Shown in pieces: positions 43,506-51,674 of a stretch of DNA of 64,000 nt (the stretch's first letter is position 1; every line of letters starts with the position of its first letter). Source of the stretch: Phreatobacter stygius. Lineage in GTDB: Bacteria > Pseudomonadota > Alphaproteobacteria > Rhizobiales > Phreatobacteraceae. The position numbers and the translations under genes were made by a program. Location of the stretch: assembly GCF_005144885.1 (NCBI RefSeq), contig NZ_CP039690.1, positions 5,035,001 through 5,099,000 of the forward strand, given 5' to 3'. The notes beneath the pieces were generated by a model. That model was not told where the DNA came from, ran no database searches, and saw nothing but the letters and a program-made list of their open reading frames with translations.

Positions 43506-43899
43506 CCAGCTCTCCTCTCGGCGATCGCCGGACCTTCGGCGCGGCCGTTCAGCCGGTCGCCGATGGCATCGGTACCGACGCTTTCTCAGTGAAATTTCAC
43601 AGTGAAAGAACTACGCGATCCCGTTGTTCTGGTCAAGCAATGACGAGCCACGGAAAGGGCGGGCTGGAGCGAAATGAGGAAGGAGAAGTGCAGAACGCTG
43701 CGATTCCTTACCGAGTGATTGCCCGTTTCAATTGTCGTCGCCCGTGAATGTCAGTGAAGTTTGTAAGCCGCAAAACTCGTGCCGCATCCGCAATCGCCGG
43801 TGCCGGCGCCGGGAGCCTCCGCCATGGCGGTTCATCCCGGTCCGCCGCCACCGGTGCGAGCGTCACGAGCGCCGCGTCGCGAGCGGGCGCGTCGGACGT
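43506..43899. other. Non-coding gap before the small secreted genes
   Basis: 394 bases with no supported gene. They hold the cupin promoter region with the GTGAAATTTCAC dyad and a weaker half-match (AGTGAAGTTTG near 43753). Open frames from 43748 on are antisense shadows of the secreted protein at 43900. Confidence 0.6.
43589..43602. promoter_or_regulatory. GntR-box candidate 3, complete palindrome
   Basis: GTGAAATTTCAC (43589-43600) is a perfect 12-bp palindrome, with AGTGAAAG repeating one half directly after it. The two ABC boxes match its right half exactly or with one change. Confidence 0.55.
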
Positions 43900-44121
43900 T
43901 CAGCGCCTGGCATGCGGGGTCTGGTCCCGGCGGATTGCCGGCGCGCCGCGCGGCCGCGACCCCTCGAAGACATTCTGCGGCTGCTCGCCAGGGAAGCGAT
44001 AGCTGTAGTCGTAATTGGCCCGGCTGCCGCCGCCGCCATTGCCGGCGTCGCCCGCACCCTGGGCAAAGGCCGGCGAACTGATCGCGGCGGCGAAGATCAA
44101 GGCGAGAAACGGGAACTTCAT
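43900..44121 (-). CDS. Small secreted protein A, NYDYSYRFPG family
   Basis: 73 aa. Signal peptide MKFPFLALIFAAAISSPAFA, then a Gly/Asn linker and NYDYSYRFPG, then a basic, Arg/Pro-rich tail. AGGAG lies nine bases before the ATG. Its neighbour at 44365 has the same layout, and about 26 bases over the shared motif are nearly identical in DNA. No family recognised; periplasmic or secreted role inferred from the signal only. Confidence 0.65.
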   Translation of the reverse strand: MKFPFLALIFAAAISSPAFAQGAGDAGNGGGGSRANYDYSYRFPGEQPQNVFEGSRPRGAPAIRRDQTPHARR

Positions 44122-44180
44122 GGCTGAATTCTCCTGTGGCGAGTGGTCGGAGAGGCCAAGGTGGGGGCGGCACCCGGCAA

Positions 44181-44200
44181 TGGCATCCGGTGATCACTCG
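44181..44200 (-). promoter_or_regulatory. Conserved upstream element of gene A
   Basis: TGGCATCCGGTGATCACTCG on the plus strand, 60 bases before the gene A start. The matching stretch before gene B (44641-44660) differs at three of 20 positions, while the DNA between element and start codon is not conserved. That pattern suggests a shared promoter or operator. Confidence 0.5.
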
Positions 44201-44364
44201 ATTGGGAATTGTTGTGTTGAACGCGGCACGCGGAATTGAGTGCGGCAGGCCGCCGCCCCGTACCGAATGGCCGAAATGACGAAAAATCAGCGCCCTTGAG
44301 CCACGGGTCGCCGGCCCGTCACCGACGCCGGGCGGCCGGATCCTGTGGTGCCGCGGCCTTGCGA

Positions 44365-44577
44365 TCAGTGCCGCGCGCGTGAGCTGCGGGCCGGGCGTCG
44401 CGACGGCTCCGTTTGGGCCCGGTCGGCATCATAGCCGCTGGATGGCAGGTCGCCGGGAAAACGATAGCTGTAGTCGTAATTGGCCGCGCTGCCGGCATTG
44501 CCGACGCCGGCCTCCTGGGCGAGCGCCGGCGCACTGATCGCCGCGCCGCAGAGCAGGACGAGAAGGGGCAATCTCAT
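44365..44577 (-). CDS. Small secreted protein B, NYDYSYRFPG family
   Basis: 70 aa paralogue of the gene at 43900. Signal peptide MRLPLLVLLCGAAISAPALA, a shorter linker, an identical NYDYSYRFPG block and a basic tail rich in Arg and Ser. AGGAG again lies nine bases before the ATG at 44577. An upstream extension to 44709 is open but adds non-signal residues. Confidence 0.65.
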   Translation of the reverse strand: MRLPLLVLLCGAAISAPALAQEAGVGNAGSAANYDYSYRFPGDLPSSGYDADRAQTEPSRRPARSSRARH

Positions 44578-44640
44578 GGCTGGTCGCTCCTGGACAAGGA
44601 CGATGGTCATGAGGCGATGTTTGGCGCCGGACGCCGGAAT

Positions 44641-44660
44641 TGGCATCGGGTGATCCCCCG
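44641..44660 (-). promoter_or_regulatory. Conserved upstream element of gene B
   Basis: TGGCATCGGGTGATCCCCCG on the plus strand, 64 bases before the gene B start; counterpart of 44181-44200. Both are followed by GGGAATT on the far side. Confidence 0.5.
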
Positions 44661-44710
44661 AACCCGACCGCGGGAATTCCCGCGGGCAGCCCGCGGCCGC
44701 GCGGGCCACC

Positions 44711-45589
44711 TCATCCGCCGAAATGGGGTTCCGGCAGGCCTCTCACGCCGAGGTCGTGAATGGCGAACAGCGCGCCGGCATGCGGCGTCGCCGTCCGTTC
44801 GGTTTCGGGCACCATGGCGGCGGCCGAGGTGACATAGAGGATGTCGAGCTTGCGGCCGCCGAAGGTACACATGGTCGGATGTTTCACCGGCAGGTCGATC
44901 AGCCGGTCGAAGCGGCCCTTGGGGTCGACCCGGGCGACCTGGCCGCCATGGATCAGTGCGCACCAGTAAAAGCCTTCGGCATCGACGGTGGCGCCGTCGC
45001 AGCGCCCGGCAATGTCGCGGGTCGAGAAGAACACCCGGCGGTTGGAAATCACCCCGTCGTCGATGTCGAGATCATAAGCGAATACCGTTTCGGCCCGGCT
45101 GTCGGCGAGATAGAGGGTCCGGTCATCGGGCGAAAAGGCGATGCCGTTGGAGACGATGAAGCCCTGGTCCATGCGCCGGACCGAAAGATCCGGGTCGAGC
45201 CGGTGCAGCGCGCCGGTCGGGTTGATGAGTTCGCCATTGCGCGAGCCGCACCAGTAGCGGCCGCGCCGGTCGCATTTGCCGTCGTTGAGGATATTGGTCG
45301 GCCGGTCGGGTTCGGGGTCGACGATGGTGCTGACCGCACCGTCGGCGAGGTCGATGGCCGCGAAGCCGCTCTTCAGCGCGCCGACCAGCCCGCCCGCGCG
45401 GCGAAACACGAAGGAGCCGATGATCTCCGGCATGGTCCAGGTGCTGAGTTCGCCGGCGGCGTCCAGCCGGTGCACGGCGGGTGCCAGCGCATCGACCCAG
45501 TAGAGCGCCTGTTCACCGCCATGCCAGCACGGGCCTTCGCCGAGCTGATTGGTCCTATCAAGGACGATCTCGATCGACGGCTCGGGCAT
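44711..45589 (-). CDS. SMP-30/gluconolactonase family lactonase
   Basis: 292 aa six-bladed propeller. Metal ligands are visible as the Glu in QLGEGPCWH, the Asn in NILNDGKCDRRGRYW, the Asn in VSNGIAFSPDD and the Asp in YLADSRAET. It hydrolyses sugar lactones to acids, which would link a sugar dehydrogenase to the IlvD/EDD dehydratase at 48876. Three bases separate it from the SDR gene upstream in the same operon. Confidence 0.9.
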   Translation of the reverse strand: MPEPSIEIVLDRTNQLGEGPCWHGGEQALYWVDALAPAVHRLDAAGELSTWTMPEIIGSFVFRRAGGLVGALKSGFAAIDLADGAVSTIVDPEPDRPTNILNDGKCDRRGRYWCGSRNGELINPTGALHRLDPDLSVRRMDQGFIVSNGIAFSPDDRTLYLADSRAETVFAYDLDIDDGVISNRRVFFSTRDIAGRCDGATVDAEGFYWCALIHGGQVARVDPKGRFDRLIDLPVKHPTMCTFGGRKLDILYVTSAAAMVPETERTATPHAGALFAIHDLGVRGLPEPHFGG

Positions 45590-45592
45590 GGT

Positions 45593-46264
45593 TCACCAGG
45601 GCAGGGGCTGATCGGAATAGGTGACGAAATTGCCGGTGTGGTGGCGGCCGGCGCGGTGGATGACGCCACGCATGCCGGCGACGCTTTCGCTCACTGGCAC
45701 GCGACCGCCAGGCTCGGTTGCCGCCCAGCCCGGATGCAGCGCCAGCACGCAGATCTGCCGGTGCGCGAGATCGACGGCCAGCGTCTTCACCACCATGTTG
45801 AGCCCGGCCTTGCTCGAGCGATAGCCATAGGAGCCGCCGGAATTGTTGAGCGCGATCGAGCCCATGCGGCTCGACACGAAGACCATCTGCTTCAATTCGC
45901 TGGCCGCCACATGCTCGACGAAACATTCGGCGAGTTTCATCGGCCCGATCAGGTTGGTCTCCAGGATGCGACGCCAGTTGGCGTAATCGGTCTGGCCGAA
46001 GGGCGGGTGCGGCCGGCCGATGCCGGCATTGTTCAGCACGATGTCGACCGGCTCGCCGTCGAGCCGTTCGGCCAGCGCCTCGATGGCCCGGTGATCGGTG
46101 ACATCGAGCTTCGACACCTCGATATCGCCGGCAATCGCGCGGGTCTCATGGGCGGCCTGGGGATCGAGGCAGGTCGCCAGCACGCGATGGCCGTCGGCGG
46201 CATATTGGCGGGCGAATTCGACGCCGAGGCCGGTGTCGCAGCCGGTGATCAGGATGGTCGCCAT
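45593..46264 (-). CDS. Short-chain dehydrogenase
   Basis: 223 aa, compact SDR: TGCDTGLGVEFA, NNAGIG, the Ser in VFVSSRMGS and YGYRSSKAG. It belongs to the CsgA/YciK-like branch. Next to a lactonase it is plausibly the sugar dehydrogenase of a non-phosphorylative pathway, though the Gfo/Idh enzyme at 46550 could do this too. Confidence 0.8.
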   Translation of the reverse strand: MATILITGCDTGLGVEFARQYAADGHRVLATCLDPQAAHETRAIAGDIEVSKLDVTDHRAIEALAERLDGEPVDIVLNNAGIGRPHPPFGQTDYANWRRILETNLIGPMKLAECFVEHVAASELKQMVFVSSRMGSIALNNSGGSYGYRSSKAGLNMVVKTLAVDLAHRQICVLALHPGWAATEPGGRVPVSESVAGMRGVIHRAGRHHTGNFVTYSDQPLPW

Positions 46265-46332
46265 GTCTGGTCCTTGCGATCGATGGGCATTGCAGTTTCG
46301 AAAGGCCCCGCGGTCCGGTAGGGCTGCGCGTC

Positions 46333-46500
46333 ACCTCTCCCCGGCGGGGAGAGGTCGACCGGAGCGTCAGCGGAGGTCGGGAGAGGGGGCGAGGCGCTCA
46401 ACGGACGAGGGCCGTGCGAAATGGGTGCGACCGTTCGATGAGGGCAAATCCCCCTCTCCCGGCGCTGACGCGCCGACCTCCCGCCGCCGGCGGGAGGTGG
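46333..46500. repeat. Inverted pair of REP-like elements
   Basis: ACCTCTCCCC-GGC-GGGGAGAGGT (46333-46355) with a GGAGGTCGGGAGAGGGGG tail, and the inverted unit CCCCTCTCCC, GGCGC-TGAC-GCGCC, ACCTCCCGCC-GCC-GGCGGGAGGT (about 46449-46500). They fill the 285-base gap between the SDR and the Gfo/Idh gene, where they may end or tune the upstream transcript. Confidence 0.8.
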
Positions 46501-46549
46501 GAGCCTGCGCGTCGAAGGGCCGCCGTACGGGTGCGCAGACGCTGAGCCC

Positions 46550-47731
46550 TCATCCATGCGTCGCCAGCTCCACATGCGCGCCACCCGCCGCTGAACTCGC
46601 CAGGCAAGCCTCGACGAAGGCCAATCCCGCGACGCCGTCGGCGATCGACGGCGTAAGCGTGGCCGCCGCCGGGGCCAGCCCGCGTCGCGCCAGCATCTCG
46701 TCGGCGAGGCCGCAATAAAGATTGGCCACCGCCTCCTGCAGGCCTTCCGGGTGGCCCGGCCGCATCAGCCGGGTCGCCGCCTTGGCCATATCCGTCAGGT
46801 TCGGTTGGCCGGAACCGATGATCCTGATGTCGCCGTCGAGATTGGCCTGGACGAGACGGCCGTGATGGCGATGCTCCCAGCGCAAATGGCCGGTCTCGCC
46901 ATAGACGGTCAGCGATACCTGGTTGGACGCGCCGGCGGCGGCGTTGCAGGCGTCGATCCGGCCGCGCGCGCCATTGCCCAGGCGAAAGCGCACCTGCGCG
47001 ATGTCATGCACCCGCCGGCCCGGCATCAGCGTTCCGACATCGGCCGAGACGCTGGCAAGCCGCTCGCCGGTGACGAAACCGACGAGGTGATGGGCATGGG
47101 TGCCGATATCGCCGAGCACCAGCGATGGCCCGCTGACCGCAGGATCGAGCCGCCAGCGCCGGGCGGCATCAGGCGCGTCCTCGACCCGGGTGGCAAGGCC
47201 GCCGGCCATGTAATCGACCTGGACGAGGCGGATCTGGCCGATCTCGCCGGCCTCGATCCGCGCGCGCATGTCGCGGATCATCGGATAGCCGGAATAGGTA
47301 TGGGTCAGCGCCACCGCCCGGCCGGTCCGGCGCGCCAGATCGGCCAGCGCCAGGGCCTCGCCGAGATCGTTGCACAATGGCTTTTCGACCATCACGTCGA
47401 GGCCGCCCTCCAGCGCCAGGCGGACATAGCGGGCATGGCTGTCATTCGGCGTGATGATGGCGACGGCCTCGATGCCATCGGGCCGGCGCGCCTCGCCCGA
47501 TATCATCGCCTCGACGCTGGCATAACAGCGGTCTTCGGCCAGGCCGGCGGCGCGGCCTTCGGTCAGCGCGCGCTCGGGGCGCGACGACAGCACGCCGGCG
47601 ACCAGCTGGAAGCGCTGGTCCATCACGCTCGCCGTCCGATGCACCGGCCCGATCAGCGAGGGCGGCGCGCCGCCGGCAAGGCCCAGGCGGAACGGCCGGC
47701 CGAAGCGTTCGAGAACCGGATTGGGCATCAT
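46550..47731 (-). CDS. Gfo/Idh/MocA-family oxidoreductase
   Basis: 393 aa. RLGLAGGAPPSLIGPVHRTA is the Rossmann start of the subgroup with a bulkier N-terminus; VMVEKPLCND is the EKP motif and GDIGTHAHHLVGF holds the conserved Asp/His. The end of the isomerase gene overlaps its start (ATGATG). It probably oxidises the sugar or sugar derivative that the isomerase handles. Confidence 0.85.
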   Translation of the reverse strand: MMPNPVLERFGRPFRLGLAGGAPPSLIGPVHRTASVMDQRFQLVAGVLSSRPERALTEGRAAGLAEDRCYASVEAMISGEARRPDGIEAVAIITPNDSHARYVRLALEGGLDVMVEKPLCNDLGEALALADLARRTGRAVALTHTYSGYPMIRDMRARIEAGEIGQIRLVQVDYMAGGLATRVEDAPDAARRWRLDPAVSGPSLVLGDIGTHAHHLVGFVTGERLASVSADVGTLMPGRRVHDIAQVRFRLGNGARGRIDACNAAAGASNQVSLTVYGETGHLRWEHRHHGRLVQANLDGDIRIIGSGQPNLTDMAKAATRLMRPGHPEGLQEAVANLYCGLADEMLARRGLAPAAATLTPSIADGVAGLAFVEACLASSAAGGAHVELATHG

Positions 47732-48795
47732 GGTCTCCTGAGGCCGAGCATGGCGTCGAGCCTATCGGGCGAGCCTTGCGCCCGCATCCCCGCATCGAAC
47801 GGCGTCTCACCGACGCGGATGATGTGGTCGGCGATGAAGCGGGCGCCCTCGGCCGCGCCGTCGAGCCGGTTCTTCAGGCAGCATTCCCATTCGAGCACCG
47901 CCCAGCCGTCATAGCCATGCCGGGTCAGCCGGGAGAAGATCGCCTTGAAGTCGATCTGGCCGTCGCCTGGGCTGCGGAACCGGCCTGGCCGCTCCAGCCA
48001 GTCGCCATAACCGCCATAGACGCCACGCTGGTCGCTGACGACGAATTCGGCGTCCTTGACGTGAAAGGCGCCGATGCGGTCGTGGTAGCGATCGATGAAG
48101 CCGAGATAGTCCATGTGCTGGAGCAGCATGTGGCTCGGATCATAGAGGATCTTGGCACGCGGGTGGCCGTCGACCAGGGCCAGGAAGCGATCGAAGGTGG
48201 CGCCGTCATGCAGATCCTGGCCCGGATGCAGCTCGAAGCAGATGTCGACATTGGCCTGGTCGGCATGGTCGAGCAGCGGCCGCCAGCGCGCCGCCAGTGC
48301 CGCGAAAGCCCGGTCGATCAGGCCCTCCGGCGGTGGCGGGAAGGGGTAGAAGAATGGCCAGGCCAGGCTGCCCGAAAAGGTCGCGAGCCTGACAACGCCG
48401 AGCCGGCCGGCGAGCGTGATGGCGGCGCCAAGATCGGCCGCCGCTCGGGCCTGGCGCCTGGCCGGATCGCCACGGCAATCGGCTGACGCAAAGCCATCCA
48501 TGACCGCGTCATAGGCCGGGTTGACCGCCATGAGCTGGCCGGCGCGATGGGCGGCGATCTCGCTGATCGCGAGGCGATCGCCGTGCAGCGTGGTCTCCAG
48601 CTTGCCAATGTAACCGCTTTCGTCGAGGCGCTGAAGATCGATGAAGCGCGGATCGTGGACCGGGATCTGCAGGGCGACGAAACCATTGCCGGCGGCAAAG
48701 CGCGCCATGCCGTCCAATGTATCGAAAGGCGGCTCATTGCTGATGAATTGGCTGATGAACAGGCCGGGGCCACGGATCGTGCGGGGTGGCGACAC
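47728..48795 (-). CDS. Sugar phosphate isomerase/epimerase (xylose isomerase-like TIM barrel)
   Basis: 355 aa AP-endonuclease-2/IolE-like barrel. Metal ligands fit Glu in VDICFELHPGQD, the Asp/His in ILYDPSHMLLQ, AFHVKDAEF and the Glu in AVLEWECC. The GTG at 48795 is chosen because AAGGAAGG lies eight bases upstream; the ATG at 48825 would fall inside operator 3. First gene of the operon under that operator. Confidence 0.85.
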   Translation of the reverse strand: MSPPRTIRGPGLFISQFISNEPPFDTLDGMARFAAGNGFVALQIPVHDPRFIDLQRLDESGYIGKLETTLHGDRLAISEIAAHRAGQLMAVNPAYDAVMDGFASADCRGDPARRQARAAADLGAAITLAGRLGVVRLATFSGSLAWPFFYPFPPPPEGLIDRAFAALAARWRPLLDHADQANVDICFELHPGQDLHDGATFDRFLALVDGHPRAKILYDPSHMLLQHMDYLGFIDRYHDRIGAFHVKDAEFVVSDQRGVYGGYGDWLERPGRFRSPGDGQIDFKAIFSRLTRHGYDGWAVLEWECCLKNRLDGAAEGARFIADHIIRVGETPFDAGMRAQGSPDRLDAMLGLRRP

Positions 48796-48824
48796 GCGTC
48801 TTGCCTTCCTTCGATGAGGCAGCA

Positions 48825-48852
48825 ATGATAGCGCTTACACCGATCATTGCAA
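48825..48852 (-). promoter_or_regulatory. LacI operator 3 with promoter
   Basis: Operator ATGATAGCGCTTACAC (48825-48840) between the divergent isomerase and dehydratase genes. On the minus strand TTGCAA (48852-48847), a 16-base spacer and TATCAT (48830-48825) form the isomerase promoter, the -10 box again being the operator's end. The plus-strand gene starts 36 bases beyond it. Confidence 0.7.
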
Positions 48853-48875
48853 TTGCCGAACGCGAGCGAACCAGC

Positions 48876-50606
48876 ATGACCAAGCGCATCAAGACGCCCG
48901 AGACCCTGCGCAGCCACCGCTGGTACGGGCCGAACGACATGCGCTCGCATTCGCACCGCCAGCGCACCCAGCAGATGGGGTTCCGCCGCGACGAGTTCAT
49001 GGGCCGGCCGGTCATCGGCATTCTCAACACCTGGAGCGAGATGAGCCCTTGCCATTTCCACCTGCGCGACCGGGCGGAAGCGGTGAAGCGCGGGGTGATC
49101 CGAGCCGGCGGCTTTCCGGTGGAACTGCCGGCCATGTCGCTCGGCGAAGTGCTGGTGAAACCCACCACCATGTTCTACCGCAACTTCCTGGCCATGGAGG
49201 CCGAGGAGCTGATGCGCCAGTTGCCGATCGACGGCGCGGTGCTGCTCGGCGGCTGCGACAAGACCACGCCCGGCCTGATCATGGGCGCGACCTCCATGGA
49301 CATTCCGGTGATCTTCTGCTCGGCCGGCCCCATGATGAACTCTCGCCGCAACGGCCAGGCCATCGGCTCCGGCACCCATACCCGCAAGTTCTGGGACGAC
49401 TATCGCGCCGGCAATCTCTCCGATGCCGACTGGATCGAGATCGAGGGCATTTCGTCGCGCTCGCCCGGCACCTGCAACACCATGGGCACGGCCACCACCA
49501 TGACCGCGATCGCCGAGACCATCGGTTTTTCGTTGCCTGGTGCTTCCTCCATTCCAGCCGCCGATTCCGCCCATCCGCGCATGTGCTCGCAGGCCGGCGA
49601 GCGCATTGTCGAAATGGTCTGGGAAGACCTGAAACCCTCGAGCCTGCTCAGCGCCGGCAGCTTCGCCAATGGTGTCGAGGTCTGTGCCGCGCTCGGCGGT
49701 TCGACCAATGCCGTCGTGCATCTCGTCGCCATGGCCAGGCGCGCCGGCATTCCGCTGACCATCGATGCCTTCGACGCGGCGGCACGGCGCACGCCGGTCA
49801 TGGCCAATCTCTATCCGGCCGGCCGCTTCCTGATGGAGGATTTCTACTTTGCCGGCGGCCTGCCGGCTCTGCTCTCACGCATTGCCGACCGGCTGGATCT
49901 CACGGCCATGACGGTGACCGGCAAGACGCTCGGCGACAATATCGCCGGTGCCGTGGTGCGCGACGAGGCGGTCATCTGCACGCTCGACAAACCGGCGTCA
50001 TCCGAGCCGGGGCTTGCCGTGCTCTACGGCAATCTCTGCCCCGATGGGGCGGTGATCAAGCCCTCGGCCGCCAGCCCCACCCTGATGACCCATCGCGGCC
50101 GTTGCGTGGTGTTCGACGATCATGCCGCGCTGACCCGCGGCATCGACGACGAAACGCTTGGCATCGACGAGAACAGCGTCATCGTGCTGCGCAATGCCGG
50201 CCCGGTCGGCGGTCCCGGCATGCCGGAATGGGGCGCGCTGCCGATCCCCAAGACGCTCCTGGCGCGCGGTGTCCGAGACATGGTGCGGCTGTCGGACGCG
50301 CGCATGAGCGGCACCCATTTCGGCACCTGCGTGCTGCATATCTGCCCGGAATCGCGTGTCGGCGGGCCGCTGGCTCTGCTGCAGACCGGCGACGAGATTC
50401 TGCTCGACGTGCCCAACCGCCGCCTCGACATGCTGGTCGACGAGGCCGAGATCGCGCGGCGCAAGGCGGCCTGGGTTCAGCCGCCCAAACGCTTCGCGCG
50501 AGGCTATGGCGCGCTGTTCGAGCAGCATGTCCGCCAGGCCAATCTCGGCGCCGATTTCGACGTGCTGGAGCGCGGCGAGCCGACGCCCGAGCCGGAGATC
50601 TTTTGA
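48876..50606 (+). CDS. IlvD/EDD-family sugar-acid dehydratase
   Basis: 576 aa, the length of L-arabinonate/D-xylonate-type dehydratases. The cluster cysteines are in EMSPCHFHL, LGGCDKTTPG and SPGTCNTMGTATTM. The N-terminus (TPETLRSHRWYGPNDMRSH) is that of the sugar-acid branch rather than IlvD itself. The ATG at 48876 is favoured; an earlier ATG at 48786 would include operator 3. Product would be a 2-keto-3-deoxy acid, matching the HpcH aldolase at 27636. Confidence 0.88.
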   Translation: MTKRIKTPETLRSHRWYGPNDMRSHSHRQRTQQMGFRRDEFMGRPVIGILNTWSEMSPCHFHLRDRAEAVKRGVIRAGGFPVELPAMSLGEVLVKPTTMFYRNFLAMEAEELMRQLPIDGAVLLGGCDKTTPGLIMGATSMDIPVIFCSAGPMMNSRRNGQAIGSGTHTRKFWDDYRAGNLSDADWIEIEGISSRSPGTCNTMGTATTMTAIAETIGFSLPGASSIPAADSAHPRMCSQAGERIVEMVWEDLKPSSLLSAGSFANGVEVCAALGGSTNAVVHLVAMARRAGIPLTIDAFDAAARRTPVMANLYPAGRFLMEDFYFAGGLPALLSRIADRLDLTAMTVTGKTLGDNIAGAVVRDEAVICTLDKPASSEPGLAVLYGNLCPDGAVIKPSAASPTLMTHRGRCVVFDDHAALTRGIDDETLGIDENSVIVLRNAGPVGGPGMPEWGALPIPKTLLARGVRDMVRLSDARMSGTHFGTCVLHICPESRVGGPLALLQTGDEILLDVPNRRLDMLVDEAEIARRKAAWVQPPKRFARGYGALFEQHVRQANLGADFDVLERGEPTPEPEIF

Positions 50607-50652
50607 CGCGGCCGGCAGCTCCGACGGACGCTGGCGATAATTGATGCCCTTA

Positions 50653-50703
50653 TTGCAAAATTGCACTTGATGCATATTTATCGTCCAGTCGATCACTGGA
50701 CGA
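50653..50703 (+). promoter_or_regulatory. Promoter and dyad before SDR 50713
   Basis: TTGCAA (50653-50658), a 16-base spacer and TATTTA (50675-50680) form a promoter. Directly after it, TCGTCCAG-N7-CTGGACGA (50681-50703) is a perfect 8-bp dyad over the expected transcription start, ten bases before the ATG: a typical repressor site. A second dyad, TGCAA-AA-TTGCA, overlaps the -35 box. Confidence 0.5.
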
Positions 50704-50712
50704 GCAAAAGCC

Positions 50713-51642
50713 ATGGCGCCTTTCACATCAGCAGACATCCCCTCGCAGCTTGGCCGTTCGGCTATCGTCACGGGCACCGGCGGCCTCGGCTTCGAGACCG
50801 CCCTGGCGCTGGCACGCGCCGGGGGCGAGGTCATCCTGGCCGGACGCAATCCGGACAAGGGGATTGCTTCGGTCGCGGCGATCCGCAAGGCGGTTCCGGC
50901 CGCCAGCATCCGTTTCGAACCGCTGGATCTGGCAAATCTCGGCTCGGTCGCGGCCTTTGGCGAGCGTATGCGGGCCGAACGCCCGAGCCTCGATCTGCTG
51001 GTCAACAATGCCGGGGTCATGACGCCACCCGAGCGGCGGACCACTTTCGACGGCTTCGAACTGCAATTCGGCACCAATTATCTTGGCCATTTTGCGCTGA
51101 CCGCCCATGTGTTGCCGCTGCTCAGGCAGGGCGACAAGCCTCGGGTGGTCAATCTGAGCAGCCTTGCCCATCGCAGCGGTCAGATCCATTTCGACGACCT
51201 GCAAGGGCAGAACGCCTATTCGCCGTGGCGGGCCTATGCGCAATCGAAGCTCGCCATGCTGATTTTCGCTCTTGAACTGCAGCGCCGGAGCGATGCCGCC
51301 GGCTGGGGCCTGATGAGCAATGCCGCTCATCCCGGTTATGCCCGCACCGAGCTGATCCCGAATGGCCCCGGCACCGGTGGCCTGCTGTCGAGGCTCAGTC
51401 TCCTGCTGCAGCCGCTGGCGAGCCATTCGGCCGCGGATGGCGCCTTGCCGACCTTGCTCGCGGCGACATCGCCCGAGGCCGTCGGCGGCGCCTATTACGG
51501 GCCGGATTGGTTCTATGAACTGAAAGGGCCGCCGAAGCTCGCCAAGGTCATGCCGCAGGCCAAGGACGAGGCGGCCGCCGCCCGCTTGTGGGACGTGTCC
51601 GAGCAATTGACCAAGACGTCTTTCAGCGCTCGGGCCCGCTGA
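50713..51642 (+). CDS. SDR oxidoreductase, retinol-dehydrogenase-like
   Basis: 309 aa. VTGTGGLGFETALALARAG, NNAGVMTPP, NLSSLAH and YAQSK give a complete SDR active site; the long C-terminus (GGAYYGPDWFYELKGPP) is typical of the WWOX/retinol-dehydrogenase-like group. It stands alone behind a promoter with an operator-like dyad. Substrate unknown. Confidence 0.85.
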   Translation: MAPFTSADIPSQLGRSAIVTGTGGLGFETALALARAGGEVILAGRNPDKGIASVAAIRKAVPAASIRFEPLDLANLGSVAAFGERMRAERPSLDLLVNNAGVMTPPERRTTFDGFELQFGTNYLGHFALTAHVLPLLRQGDKPRVVNLSSLAHRSGQIHFDDLQGQNAYSPWRAYAQSKLAMLIFALELQRRSDAAGWGLMSNAAHPGYARTELIPNGPGTGGLLSRLSLLLQPLASHSAADGALPTLLAATSPEAVGGAYYGPDWFYELKGPPKLAKVMPQAKDEAAAARLWDVSEQLTKTSFSARAR

Positions 51643-51674
51643 GGCTGGGGGCCGCGCCGGGCGAAGGCCTGATG

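Noticed and set aside
46333-46500. CRISPR array or insertion-sequence ends
   Set aside because: The repeats are hairpins in inverted pairs without regular spacers, no cas or transposase gene is near, and no target-site duplication is visible.
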